Shown piece by piece: positions 1 through 8,742 of a stretch of DNA of 64,000 nucleotides (position 1 is the first letter of the stretch; every line of letters begins with the position of its first letter). Under the pieces are notes generated by a model, which saw only the letters and a program-made list of their open reading frames with translations, ran no database searches and was not told where the DNA came from. Source of the DNA: an uncultured Dokdonia sp. (lineage in GTDB: Bacteria > Bacteroidota > Bacteroidia > Flavobacteriales > Flavobacteriaceae); the NCBI RefSeq assembly GCF_947496725.1, contig NZ_CANMDS010000001.1, forward strand, positions 248,001-312,000, in the 5' to 3' direction. A program made the translations under genes and the position numbers.

Positions 1-1355
1 TCCATCACCTCAAACATAGAGCGGCCATAATGCTTTGCCGCCACCGTAAGTTTGTCTAAGGTGGTACCGCCTATACCACGGGCAGGGTAGTTTACCACAC
101 GCTTGAGTGCTTCCTCATCTTTTGGGTTAACCAGTACACGCAGGTAGCCCAGTACATCCTTTATCTCCTTGCGCTGGTAAAAGGAAAGTCCACCATAAAT
201 ACGGTATGGGATGTCACGCTTGCGCAGGGCATCCTCCATTGCACGAGACTGTGCATTTGTTCTGTACAGTATCGCAAAGTCACCATTGTTAAGCTGGTGG
301 TTCATTCTATTTTCAAAAATGGAGCTTGCCACATAGCGTCCCTCCTCACCATCTGTAGGCGAGCGGTGCACGATAATCTGGCCTCCATCTTCGTTTGCCG
401 TCCATACGGTTTTATCAAGACGGGTTTTATTTTTTTCTATCACGCTGTTTGCCGCCTCCACAATATTTTTTGACGAGCGATAGTTTTGCTCCAGGCGGTA
501 CATTGCCACATTCTCATAATCCTTCTGGAAGTTAAGAATGTTATTAATGTTTGCCCCTCTAAAGGCATATATACTCTGCGAGTCATCACCCACCACACAG
601 ATATTTTGAAACTTATCTGAGAGTGCCTTTACAATAAGGTACTGGCTATGGTTTGTATCTTGATACTCATCTACCAGTATGTATTTAAAACGGTTTTGGT
701 ATTTATTAAGCACCTCTGGAAAGCGGTTGAGCAGCTCATTTGTGCGTAGCAGTAAATCGTCAAAATCCATCGCGCCGGCTTTAAAACAGCGATCTACATA
801 CTCTGCATAGATCTCTCCCATACGTGGGCGTTTTGCCATCGCATCTGCCTCTACCAGCTCTGGATTATTTGCATAGGCACGCACGGTAATCAAGCTATTT
901 TTAAAAGAAGAGATACGGTTTTGTACCTGCTTGTACTTGTAGATATCCTTATCTAGCTGCATCTCCTTGATAATAGCACTTATAAGACGTTGTGAGTCTT
1001 GGGTATCATAAATAGTAAAGTTAGACGGGTAACCTAGCTTATCTGCCTCGATACGCAAGATTTTGGCAAATATGGAGTGAAAGGTTCCCATCCATAGGTT
1101 TTTTGCCTCATTGTTACCCACAATACCGGCAATACGTTTTTTCATCTCACGTGCCGCCTTATTTGTAAAGGTGAGCGATAAGATATTAAAGGCATCTACC
1201 CCTTGTGACATCAAGTATGCGATGCGCATTGTGAGCACACGTGTTTTACCAGAGCCCGCGCCCGCAATCACAATAAGGGCACCATCTTTATGTAGTGTAG
1301 GTGCACGCTGGGCATCATTTAAGCCCTCAATATATACTTCTAATTTTGAATCCAT
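1..1355 (-). CDS. uvrD: UvrD/PcrA-type superfamily 1 DNA helicase, C-terminal part missing
   Basis: Reading the minus strand from an ATG at 1355 gives an open frame that runs off the left edge, so about 451 N-terminal residues are present and the rest is outside the window. The Walker A motif AGAGSGKT lies at residues 31-38, followed by the SF1 helicase motifs including LTFTNKAAREMKKRI, the Walker B motif ILVDEYQDT, and VVGDDSQSIYAFRGA (motif III). These are typical of UvrD/PcrA/Rep 3'-5' helicases, which unwind DNA in nucleotide excision and mismatch repair and remove proteins from DNA; family members are usually 650-780 residues. The call of the superfamily is secure; choosing between UvrD, PcrA and Rep is not possible from the visible part. 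It is transcribed away from the VOC gene to its right, with about 200 bases between. Confidence 0.93.
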   Translation of the reverse strand, partial: MDSKLEVYIEGLNDAQRAPTLHKDGALIVIAGAGSGKTRVLTMRIAYLMSQGVDAFNILSLTFTNKAAREMKKRIAGIVGNNEAKNLWMGTFHSIFAKILRIEADKLGYPSNFTIYDTQDSQRLISAIIKEMQLDKDIYKYKQVQNRISSFKNSLITVRAYANNPELVEADAMAKRPRMGEIYAEYVDRCFKAGAMDFDDLLLRTNELLNRFPEVLNKYQNRFKYILVDEYQDTNHSQYLIVKALSDKFQNICVVGDDSQSIYAFRGANINNILNFQKDYENVAMYRLEQNYRSSKNIVEAANSVIEKNKTRLDKTVWTANEDGGQIIVHRSPTDGEEGRYVASSIFENRMNHQLNNGDFAILYRTNAQSRAMEDALRKRDIPYRIYGGLSFYQRKEIKDVLGYLRVLVNPKDEEALKRVVNYPARGIGGTTLDKLTVAAKHYGRSMFEVM

Positions 1356-1443
1356 AGCAGGGATCTAAATTACGGACTCCACCCGTGAATTAAAACCCAA
1401 AAAGAGACTTTTATAGCCATTTTTTTAACAATGGATATGGGTA

Positions 1444-1459
1444 CGCTTTCGCGAAAGCG
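1444..1459. repeat. dispersed palindrome, copy 1
   Basis: Perfect 16-base palindrome CGCTTTCGCGAAAGCG, extended by TA on both sides. It lies in the gap between the divergently placed helicase and VOC genes (1356-1559), which shows nothing else that I can name. Confidence 0.9.
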
Positions 1460-1559
1460 TAACACCACACAACCCCACCTACCCCGAGACAGGTAGCCGC
1501 ACCACCGGCTTGCCTGTACCCAAAAAAATGATGATCTTTAAACCTCACAATCATCACCT

Positions 1560-1943
1560 ATGCATACATTTACCTTTAACCATATAGCGCTCTCTGTGAC
1601 AGATGTGGCGGGGGCTGTCGCTTTTTACCAAAACGTTTTTGGCTTTACCGAGATAGAAAACACCGCCTCTGTCTCCCCCACTCGCTGGCTCGCGATGGGC
1701 AATGGCAAACAACTACACCTCATACCGCGCCCAGATGCCATCATAAAAACTAATAAAGCCGTACACTTTGCCCTAGCCACAGATAACCTGGGCGGTTTTA
1801 TCACACACCTCAAAACCCTCGCCATAGACTACTCAGACTGGCGCGGCACGCCTACTAAAGATTATGTGCGCAACGACGGCATACAGCAGGTATACTTTCA
1901 AGATCCAGATGGCTACTGGGTGGAGGTAAATGATGATGTGTAG
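1560..1943 (+). CDS. VOC-fold (glyoxalase/bleomycin resistance-like) protein
   Basis: A 127-residue protein with a single vicinal-oxygen-chelate fold: it opens with HIALSVTDVAGAVAFYQNVFGF, typical of the first beta-alpha-beta unit, and ends with the second half IQQVYFQDPDGYWVEVND. His8 and the C-terminal Glu in WVEV are at the usual metal-ligand positions of the family, as is the middle His in KQLHLIP. Such proteins include lactoylglutathione lyases, dioxygenases and drug-binding proteins; the substrate cannot be deduced. Length matches single-domain VOC proteins. Codon use is like the surrounding housekeeping genes, in contrast to the A/T-rich block that begins about 150 bases downstream. 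Confidence 0.85.
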   Translation: MHTFTFNHIALSVTDVAGAVAFYQNVFGFTEIENTASVSPTRWLAMGNGKQLHLIPRPDAIIKTNKAVHFALATDNLGGFITHLKTLAIDYSDWRGTPTKDYVRNDGIQQVYFQDPDGYWVEVNDDV

Positions 1944-1993
1944 CCTCTCCGTTTTTTACTAGTACTTATTTTAAGAAAATATTAAGACCTGCT

Positions 1994-2009
1994 TTACGGA
2001 AATCCGTAA
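1994..2009. repeat. short inverted repeat at the left edge of the A/T-rich block
   Basis: TTACGGA at 1994-2000 is inverted as TCCGTAA at 2003-2009 with two bases between. It lies in the gap 1944-2101, where base composition changes from the VOC gene to the A/T-rich accessory genes. It could be an operator, or a trace of an integration boundary; neither can be shown here. Confidence 0.45.
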
Positions 2010-2101
2010 CAATGAGAGGGTTGTATGGGGTATATTAGCAATAGTGTTTATAGACTAGTTATGAGTAAGCTAAAGTAACGATAGTAAAAAAATAAAAATA
2101 T

Positions 2102-3946
2102 ATGAAATTAGAGAAGATTCTGGATAAACTCGGTTCGATAGAAAAGAACTCTTTCATTAAGATAATTGATAACATAATATCTAAAAGTCCAAAAAACGCA
2201 AAACAAATTGACAAGATTTTAAGCTCGTCAGATAAAGGTCTAAAATCTGTTGACAATCAAAATATTTCGAAAATTTTTGCTCTAACAGCAGGCGAATTTC
2301 AAGAACATATAAAATGTGAGTTTCAGGAAATCACATCACAACTAGACATTTTAATTGACATCATAATTCGCGATGGAAATTGCATAATGAAACAGGATTG
2401 GTTTTCTCGTTTATATGAAACCGAAATCAAGCATATAAAAAGTAGAATAAAAACATTAAATGCAGATTTTGAAAATGACAAATCAGAGTTAAGTGCTTCT
2501 AGGAAAAGAGACTATAAAATTTACAAAGCGTGTTTACACACTGCTTATCACAATGATGTCGAGAACAATAGAGATGCTAAAATAACTTCAGATGAATTAT
2601 CAATAATACTTACACTTTCTAAACAATTAAGTCTCTCACAAGAAGAAGTAAAGTTGATTAATTATTCCATTTTACCTATTAAAAAGCTTGATATTCAAGA
2701 TGTAATTAAGGGACTAAAAAATATTGGCGTTATTTTTTATTCAAATAAAGAAAATACAATCTATGTAGCTGATGAAATGGTTAGAATGCTACGAAGAGTT
2801 AGACAAAAAGAAGTAGCTGAAAAATTCTACCGTAGAACGTTAAAACTTCTTAGAGCACCAATTATTAACCAAATTGCACGCGAACATAACATTGACAGAA
2901 AATTAACCTATTCTCAAAAAAATGAAGAAATAATAAAAGAAGGTGTTTCATTTACAAGTTTACTTTCAGAAGATATTTATAAGCCAGAAAGTACGTTAAC
3001 TGAAAAGAAAAAAACACTGAACGAATTGTGCGAAAAAGGCTTGAATATTCAAAATCTAAAAGGAAGTGTTCTCGAAGAAAAAATCAGCAGTCTAATTGAA
3101 CATTTTGAAAGTGTTGAACGAGACGAAAAAGTTGGTATTTCCTTAGATGGATTTGAAAAACTTCTTACAGAATTAAATCAGTCGTTGCCAAAACTTAATA
3201 AACAGATAAGAGAGCAATTTGAACTTCAAGACGAATTTGTTTTAAAAGCGGATTTCTTGCTTGATTACAATATTAAACCAAGAGATATCTTAGATCTAAT
3301 CGTTAAACAAGATTTAACCAAATTCATCAAAGACAATGGAATTAAACAACGTGGTGATGATATTTTAAATATACTAGAGCATTATAAAGATGTTGAGAAT
3401 TTATATTTAGAGAATTATGAAAACGTTGCTTACAGGAATTTAAACCTTTTAAAGGAAAATGGAATAACTGTAAAAGAAAGTGAACTCGGTTTAAAATTTG
3501 AAGAATTGACAAAGACTATTTTTAGTGGTTTAGGTTTTAATGTAGACGAAATCTTAAAAAACAAACTAAATACTAAAAAGGATATGATGGATATTCTTTT
3601 AAACTTAGAAAACAATGAAATAATAATTGTTGAGTGTAAAACAAGTAAAGAAAGAGGTTACAACAAGTTTAGTTCTGTCTCAAGACAATTAAAATCTTAC
3701 CAAAACGTAGCTTTAAAAAATGATTTACGAATTGTAAAAATTCTACTTGTTGCACCGGAGTTTAGTGATGATTTTGTTACAGATTGTGAGATGGATACAG
3801 AAATGAATTTATCACTTATAACTGCATCTACACTTTCAAACATTTCAGAGGCTTTTAAATCATCAAAGTATTCTGAATTTCCACACGTTTTATTTCGCGA
3901 TATTGTGATTAATGAAGAACGAATTATAAAAGCGCTGAGTAAATAA
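2102..3946 (+). CDS. protein with C-terminal PD-(D/E)xK nuclease-like domain
   Basis: A 614-residue, lysine- and glutamate-rich, mostly helical soluble protein without signal peptide. Near the C terminus, DMMDILL followed by IIIVECKTSK places Asp497 (or Asp494), Glu511 and Lys513 in the order and spacing of the PD-(D/E)xK nuclease core, as in Mrr-like restriction endonucleases and many defence nucleases. Residues about 135-200 (an acidic loop, then KITSDELSIILTLSKQLSLS) resemble in pattern a TerB-like or EF-hand-like helical domain, which is tentative. The remainder is not recognised. The gene is very A/T-rich compared with its left neighbour and starts a run of accessory genes, which suggests acquisition by transfer. 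A role in defence or DNA processing is inference only; catalytic activity is not shown. A 155-base gap without other genes precedes it. Confidence 0.6.
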   Translation: MKLEKILDKLGSIEKNSFIKIIDNIISKSPKNAKQIDKILSSSDKGLKSVDNQNISKIFALTAGEFQEHIKCEFQEITSQLDILIDIIIRDGNCIMKQDWFSRLYETEIKHIKSRIKTLNADFENDKSELSASRKRDYKIYKACLHTAYHNDVENNRDAKITSDELSIILTLSKQLSLSQEEVKLINYSILPIKKLDIQDVIKGLKNIGVIFYSNKENTIYVADEMVRMLRRVRQKEVAEKFYRRTLKLLRAPIINQIAREHNIDRKLTYSQKNEEIIKEGVSFTSLLSEDIYKPESTLTEKKKTLNELCEKGLNIQNLKGSVLEEKISSLIEHFESVERDEKVGISLDGFEKLLTELNQSLPKLNKQIREQFELQDEFVLKADFLLDYNIKPRDILDLIVKQDLTKFIKDNGIKQRGDDILNILEHYKDVENLYLENYENVAYRNLNLLKENGITVKESELGLKFEELTKTIFSGLGFNVDEILKNKLNTKKDMMDILLNLENNEIIIVECKTSKERGYNKFSSVSRQLKSYQNVALKNDLRIVKILLVAPEFSDDFVTDCEMDTEMNLSLITASTLSNISEAFKSSKYSEFPHVLFRDIVINEERIIKALSK

Positions 3947-3994
3947 AAAAACTAATTCCTAAAAGAGAGCTAAGTATAAACTACCTTATATTAA

Positions 3995-4714
3995 ATGGAA
4001 AAATCTGAATCTGGCGCACCAATATATCGTTATACGGCATCCAAAAAGAATGATTTTGAGATAGCTACTGGAGGAAATTCTATACAAGAAATATCAGATC
4101 ATATCGAAAAACATATTGGAGAAATTCATATGGTATTTCACGAAATCATATCAGATCAAGTTCATATAGATATACACTGGGTAAAGCCTACAAAAGAAAA
4201 ACCATTTCATACGTTAGTAACATCCGGTATGAGTGATAAGCCAATGAATACACCAGATGATGTCATAAATTGTGATTATACAGAAATAAGTATTTGCTTA
4301 CCTCCAGAATGGAAAATATCTCAAGAGGACTTTAAAGATGAAAGTAATTATTGGCCTATTAGATGGTTAAAGTACTTAGCGAGGTTTCCTCACGAATATA
4401 ATACTTGGCTTGGTTATGGACATACAATTCCAAATGGCGACCCAGCTGAACCTTTTGCTTCTAATACAAAGCTCAATACAGTGGTACTCTTACCTACAAT
4501 TATTTTTAGTGAAGATTTTCATACTTTGGAATTACCGAATAAAAATATTGACTTTTATTCATTAATACCTCTTTATAGCAAAGAAGTAGAATTAAAAATG
4601 AAAAAAGGTGTAGAAGCACTTTTTGATGGTTTCGACAAATTTTCTGTAACTGATATATTAGATATTCACAGACCAAATACTGTAAAGAGGAAAAAACTTT
4701 TTGGATTATTTTAA
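3995..4714 (+). CDS. suppressor of fused (SUFU) domain protein
   Basis: A 239-residue cytoplasmic protein. The central part carries features of the SUFU family: FHTLVTSGMSDKPMN, then TEISICLPPEWK, then WPIRWLKYLARFPHEY, then a Gly-His-Thr (GYGHTIPNG) and NTKLNTVVLLP. In bacteria SUFU-domain proteins are often encoded as immunity proteins beside polymorphic toxins, or stand alone. No toxin gene is recognisable next to it; the upstream neighbour is a nuclease-like protein and the downstream one a DUF2199 protein, all on the same strand with gaps of 48 and 21 bases and all A/T-rich. An immunity role is therefore a hypothesis from family context, not from sequence. Confidence 0.8.
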   Translation: MEKSESGAPIYRYTASKKNDFEIATGGNSIQEISDHIEKHIGEIHMVFHEIISDQVHIDIHWVKPTKEKPFHTLVTSGMSDKPMNTPDDVINCDYTEISICLPPEWKISQEDFKDESNYWPIRWLKYLARFPHEYNTWLGYGHTIPNGDPAEPFASNTKLNTVVLLPTIIFSEDFHTLELPNKNIDFYSLIPLYSKEVELKMKKGVEALFDGFDKFSVTDILDIHRPNTVKRKKLFGLF

Positions 4715-4735
4715 GGAAGATAAGTGAGTTAAGAA

Positions 4736-5272
4736 ATGTTCTGGAAAAAGAAGAAAAACAAATCGACTAAATTCGACTGTTCTAAATGTGGCAAGGCCCA
4801 TTCAGAATGGCCTGCATTGGGTTACATATCACCAGATAATTATCACAACCTTATTGAAAAAGAAAAGGCAGAGTTAGCAATATTAAATAGTGACTTTTGC
4901 GAAATTCATTATGAAGACCAAATTGACCGCTTTATAAGGGTTACTCTAACACAAAAAGTAAATAGTAGTTGTCAAAATCTAGATTATGGACTTTGGGTTT
5001 CTCTTAGCGAAAAAAGTTATTCAGATTACAAAGAAAATTTTAATAACACCCATCACGAAACTGGTTATTTTGGCTGGTTATGTAGTAACATAGCTTCATA
5101 TGAAAGCACTTCATCAATCCCTTGTGACGTAATTACAAAGGGCGGAAATGAAAGACCTGAGATTTTACCGCACAAAGACTTTGAACATCCCTTTGTACAA
5201 GATTATTATAACGGAATTTCCAAAATGGAAGCAGAAAGTAGAATAAGGGATATGTTAAAGAAAGCAGGGTGA
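4736..5272 (+). CDS. DUF2199 family protein
   Basis: A 178-residue protein that starts with a short lysine-rich stretch and a Cys-x2-Cys motif (FDCSKCGKAH), followed by a pattern (SEWPALGYISPDNY, LNSDFCEI, RFIRVTLTQKV, YGLWVSLSEKSY, GYFGWLCSNI) that fits DUF2199 in order and spacing. The function of the family is unknown; the N-terminal CxxC may be half of a zinc site. It lies 21 bases after the SUFU gene and shares its A/T-rich composition, so they are likely co-transcribed and may have arrived together. Members of both families occur among candidate immunity proteins, which is the only hint at function. Confidence 0.75.
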   Translation: MFWKKKKNKSTKFDCSKCGKAHSEWPALGYISPDNYHNLIEKEKAELAILNSDFCEIHYEDQIDRFIRVTLTQKVNSSCQNLDYGLWVSLSEKSYSDYKENFNNTHHETGYFGWLCSNIASYESTSSIPCDVITKGGNERPEILPHKDFEHPFVQDYYNGISKMEAESRIRDMLKKAG

Positions 5273-5292
5273 TTAAGAACTAAACCAATAAA

Positions 5293-5844
5293 ATGACACA
5301 TATAGCATTAACAGCTCAGAGCATCTCACTACGGCTTATAGAACTCTCAGACCTGGCAGCTATACACGCACTGCATTCTATTCCCGAGACAGATAGATAC
5401 AACACGCTAGGCATCCCAAAAGATCTAGAGGAGACCAAGCATATTATCACCAGCTGGGTAGCAGCTCATAGTGCGACACCTATCACAACTTACACCTTTG
5501 CCATACTGCGTGCTACAGATCAAGAGTTCGTTGGGCTTATCGGTTTAAAGTTATGGCCTCAAAAACATCGTAGAGGTGAGATATGGTATAAGATCCATCC
5601 AGACCACTGGCGCAAAGGCTATGCCACTCAGTCTGTAAACTTGATCTTAGATTTTGGTTTTGACACGCTCAAACTACACAGAATACAAGCAGGCTGTGCC
5701 GTAGCAAATACCGGCTCTATAAAAGTGCTAGAAAAAGTAGGAATGATACGAGAAGGCCGCGGCCGCAAGGTCTTACCTCTTAAAACCGGCTGGTCAGATA
5801 ATTTTGAATACTCCATTCTAGATACCGATGCGCGTGGGGAGTGA
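5293..5844 (+). CDS. GNAT N-acetyltransferase, RimJ/RimL type
   Basis: A 183-residue single-domain acetyltransferase. The acetyl-CoA loop appears as HWRKGYATQSVNLILDFGF, and the C-terminal half as LHRIQAGCAVANTGSIKVLEKVGM, both typical of the RimJ/RimL branch that acetylates N-terminal or small-molecule amines. The length is usual for the family. The acceptor is unknown. Its codon use is richer in G and C than the genes on either side, so it looks like a resident gene lying within, or splitting, the A/T-rich block. Confidence 0.88.
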   Translation: MTHIALTAQSISLRLIELSDLAAIHALHSIPETDRYNTLGIPKDLEETKHIITSWVAAHSATPITTYTFAILRATDQEFVGLIGLKLWPQKHRRGEIWYKIHPDHWRKGYATQSVNLILDFGFDTLKLHRIQAGCAVANTGSIKVLEKVGMIREGRGRKVLPLKTGWSDNFEYSILDTDARGE

Positions 5845-5872
5845 GGGTGTGAATTTTTGAGTTGAATAATAT

Positions 5873-6397
5873 ATGGCAGGTTTACTTTTCTTTTTTATTG
5901 TACTTCCACTTTCTATTATACTATTCTTATTATGGTGTTTTAGTCAGAAAAAGTACTTTGTGCAACTTTTAATTGGGCTTTGGGTTGGCATTATTATACT
6001 CTTTATTATCTCAACCATTGCAAAACCATTCTACACCAAAAAAGTACTTGATAAAGAAGATTTTTATGGTGAATATGTTATCGACAGAAATTATTTCTCT
6101 GGAAAACAAGCAGACTGGCAATACAACAACTTCCGATTTGAAATTAAGGATAATGACTCTATCTACTTTTATACAACAGAAGGAGAAACGATACATAAAA
6201 CTTTTAAAGGTACTATTACAACCCCTAGTCCATATCAATCTGCAAGACTGTCAATTCATATGGAGCAACCTATACATCATATACTAAACTCAGACCCGAC
6301 CATTTATCGTGAAGTATGGGGGTTTTTCTTAGTTTTTAATTCACCTGAGTTCAACAATATGTACTTTCGAAAAGGTAAGTGGAAAGAAATTAAGTAG
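5873..6397 (+). CDS. membrane-anchored hypothetical protein
   Basis: A 174-residue protein. The first 55 residues form two strongly hydrophobic segments (about 3-22 and 30-50), so the protein is probably anchored in the inner membrane. The remaining 120 residues are hydrophilic with many aromatic residues and no cysteines or recognisable motif, and probably form a small beta-rich domain outside the membrane. It is A/T-rich and lies 28 bases after the GNAT gene. I do not recognise the family. Confidence 0.6.
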   Translation: MAGLLFFFIVLPLSIILFLLWCFSQKKYFVQLLIGLWVGIIILFIISTIAKPFYTKKVLDKEDFYGEYVIDRNYFSGKQADWQYNNFRFEIKDNDSIYFYTTEGETIHKTFKGTITTPSPYQSARLSIHMEQPIHHILNSDPTIYREVWGFFLVFNSPEFNNMYFRKGKWKEIK

Positions 6398-6443
6398 TCC
6401 AAAAAAATAGACCGACTTTAAAATTGAAAACAATTTAATAGCG

Positions 6444-6965
6444 ATGCAAATATTTATAAAAATTGTAAAATGGATAACGTTATTGTTTTTAATACTTGTA
6501 ATTCTATCATTTACAATTTTTCAGAATACACCTATAGAAATTGCCAATATGCACTGGCAACAGTACTACTATCGCTTCCTATTAGAAGGTTTACCTATAA
6601 TGGTAATCTTAACCCTTATATGGACTTTGAAAAAAAGTAACTCTAGAAAACAAAACCTTCTTATTGTAATTTTAACTATTGCGATGACAATTGCAATTTC
6701 ATTTTACTCATTATTTTTAACCTTTCGATTTGGTTTTGGCACTTGGATAGATTACAATATTGCATATGAGAATAAATCAAATCCCACTCAAACTATTAAT
6801 GAACAAATTTATGATGTGGGCGCCTTCGGTTACGGTGGAAAAAGAACTGTTAAACTCACTCCTTTTTTAAAATATTGGAACAAAGTAAAACACGTTGATA
6901 CCTTGAGTATTGATCACAAAAAATGGAAGCGAGTAGATAAAGAAGGTGATATAAAGTTCCCCTGA
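6444..6965 (+). CDS. multi-pass membrane hypothetical protein
   Basis: A 173-residue protein with three likely membrane segments (about residues 7-27, 42-63 and 72-97) followed by a 75-residue hydrophilic tail containing GAFGYGGKRTVKLTPFLKYW. It follows the previous membrane protein by 46 bases, and both have a similar size and plan (hydrophobic N-terminal half, hydrophilic C-terminal half). No family is recognised. The two may belong together, but no sequence feature proves this. Confidence 0.55.
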   Translation: MQIFIKIVKWITLLFLILVILSFTIFQNTPIEIANMHWQQYYYRFLLEGLPIMVILTLIWTLKKSNSRKQNLLIVILTIAMTIAISFYSLFLTFRFGFGTWIDYNIAYENKSNPTQTINEQIYDVGAFGYGGKRTVKLTPFLKYWNKVKHVDTLSIDHKKWKRVDKEGDIKFP

Positions 6966-7014
6966 TAATGAAAATCAATTTTTCTAATAGTACCAGATTG
7001 ACAGCAATATAGAT

Positions 7015-8229
7015 ATGTATTTAAATCAAAAACACCACAAGGAAACCCTATATTTTGCAATTTCTACAATGCTAGAAAGAGCATCATACTACGGTTTACG
7101 TGCACTAGTTATTCTTTATATGGTAGGAGAAATACTTAAAATGGAGCGTGCTGATGCATTTTCTATTTATGGAATTTTTACTGGTTCTATAGTTTTTTCT
7201 AAAATTATAGGTGCCGTTATAGGAGATATTATAATTGGAAATAAAAAAGCTATAATTGCTGGCGGTATTATTCAAGCGCTAGGAGCATTTTGTTTATGTA
7301 TACCGAGCACAATAGGCTTATATCTAGGTCTTTTCCTTACTGTTTTAGGCAGTGGTTTATTTACTCCTAACATCATTTCGAATTTTGGCAAATCCTATCT
7401 AATGAAAACCAAATTACTAGATGCTGGGTTTACCATATTCTATCTAGCTTTAAATCTAGGTTCATTTTTAGGGATTCTAGCGATTGGTTATATCGGAGAA
7501 ATGTATAGTTATACTATTGGTTTTATAATCGCGGGGACTCTAATGTTACTTGCCTTAATTCCATTATATTATACTAAAGCAGTTAATTATCAAAAAATAG
7601 AGGTGATTAAATCCTCACCTTCAAAAAGGTTAATATCCATACTAAGTGCTTTACTGCTAGTGGGGTTATTCTGGGGTTTTTATGAATTATCTGGCAACCG
7701 AATTTACGACTTGCAGCTACAATTAATGGAGAAATCTACTTTAGCCATTCCAAAGCATTTATGGCAATCTTTAAATGCCATTTTCATTTTACCGATAAGT
7801 ATTATTGCTATTGTAATTTGGTCCTACTTCTTCAGTAGTCAATCCTTTAAGCTAATGATTGGTTTTATTTCAGGAGCCATATCCTTTGGCATATTACTAT
7901 TAGTGCCAGAAACAGCAACAGATAGTCATACGATGACTTACTTAATCTCTCTTGTATTTCTTGTAATTTCAGAAATACACATCGCACCAATTGTTTATTC
8001 CATTTTGACAAAATTTGCGAACCCAAAATATTTGGCAATCTTAGTGAGCTTGGTTTTTTTACCTACGCGATTAATCTCTCTAATTTTTGGACTATACAGA
8101 GACAGGCTGTATGATTATCCAATGTTAGGACTCAAAATAGGACTTATTGGAATGGCTATTATAGGAGTATTGCGGGGGATTTATCAATTGTTTCGCAAAA
8201 AAGTAACTTGGAGCCGTAAACTCGATTAA
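7015..8229 (+). CDS. POT/PTR2-family proton-coupled peptide transporter
   Basis: A 404-residue major-facilitator protein with about 12 hydrophobic segments. The family's first-helix signature is visible as TMLERASYYGLRALVILYM (residues 18-36), and the second signature as FTIFYLALNLGSFLG. POT transporters import di- and tripeptides with protons. In well-studied members the first helix carries E-x-x-E-R; here the first Glu is Thr18 while Glu21 and Arg22 are kept, so proton coupling or substrate may differ. At 404 residues it is also shorter than the common 450-520, as the extra helical pair seen in many bacterial members is missing or short. The gene is A/T-rich and closes the accessory block. 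Confidence 0.8.
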   Translation: MYLNQKHHKETLYFAISTMLERASYYGLRALVILYMVGEILKMERADAFSIYGIFTGSIVFSKIIGAVIGDIIIGNKKAIIAGGIIQALGAFCLCIPSTIGLYLGLFLTVLGSGLFTPNIISNFGKSYLMKTKLLDAGFTIFYLALNLGSFLGILAIGYIGEMYSYTIGFIIAGTLMLLALIPLYYTKAVNYQKIEVIKSSPSKRLISILSALLLVGLFWGFYELSGNRIYDLQLQLMEKSTLAIPKHLWQSLNAIFILPISIIAIVIWSYFFSSQSFKLMIGFISGAISFGILLLVPETATDSHTMTYLISLVFLVISEIHIAPIVYSILTKFANPKYLAILVSLVFLPTRLISLIFGLYRDRLYDYPMLGLKIGLIGMAIIGVLRGIYQLFRKKVTWSRKLD

Positions 8230-8268
8230 CATATCCATAAACCACTCTACATTTACTAACTTTATAAA

Positions 8269-8742
8269 ATGCACAACAAACCATCTTTAGTACCACTTGC
8301 CATCTACGGCATCACAGCGTTTCTGGCACTTGTGACGCTCCTAGACTTTGCGTTGCCAGGTACGGTATATACAGAAGAGGTGACTCGTGTACAAAAAAAG
8401 AAACAGCGGTACTATAACGCGGGTGGCAACTCACACAACTCTTATGAAGTTGTGACGCCAAAACACCAATTTTCGGTAGAAGAGGATATTGCAAAGTCTG
8501 CAGAAGGTAAATCTATGAGCTATACCGTCTCTTTACTATGTAAAGAAGTTAATAGCTATAGCATACTCCCCTCGCAAGATCGCAGCATTTACTCGTTTAG
8601 GCTTGTCTCTGGGTTTGTGCTTCCGCTGCTGTTGTTGCTAGCCATTGGTATTAAATTTCGCTTTAAGAAGGACCTCAGCATCTTGCTTTTTGTGCTTCAG
8701 CTGCTTGTGGTGGGTAATTTTATATGGTTACTCTTCTGGTAA
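8269..8742 (+). CDS. three-segment membrane hypothetical protein
   Basis: A 157-residue protein with one hydrophobic segment near the N terminus (about 9-29), a 75-residue hydrophilic region with a lysine-rich run and Tyr/Asn/His residues, and two hydrophobic segments at the C terminus (about 112-130 and 135-156). The middle region probably lies outside the cytoplasm. Base composition is again like the resident genes. No family is recognised. Confidence 0.6.
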   Translation: MHNKPSLVPLAIYGITAFLALVTLLDFALPGTVYTEEVTRVQKKKQRYYNAGGNSHNSYEVVTPKHQFSVEEDIAKSAEGKSMSYTVSLLCKEVNSYSILPSQDRSIYSFRLVSGFVLPLLLLLAIGIKFRFKKDLSILLFVLQLLVVGNFIWLLFW

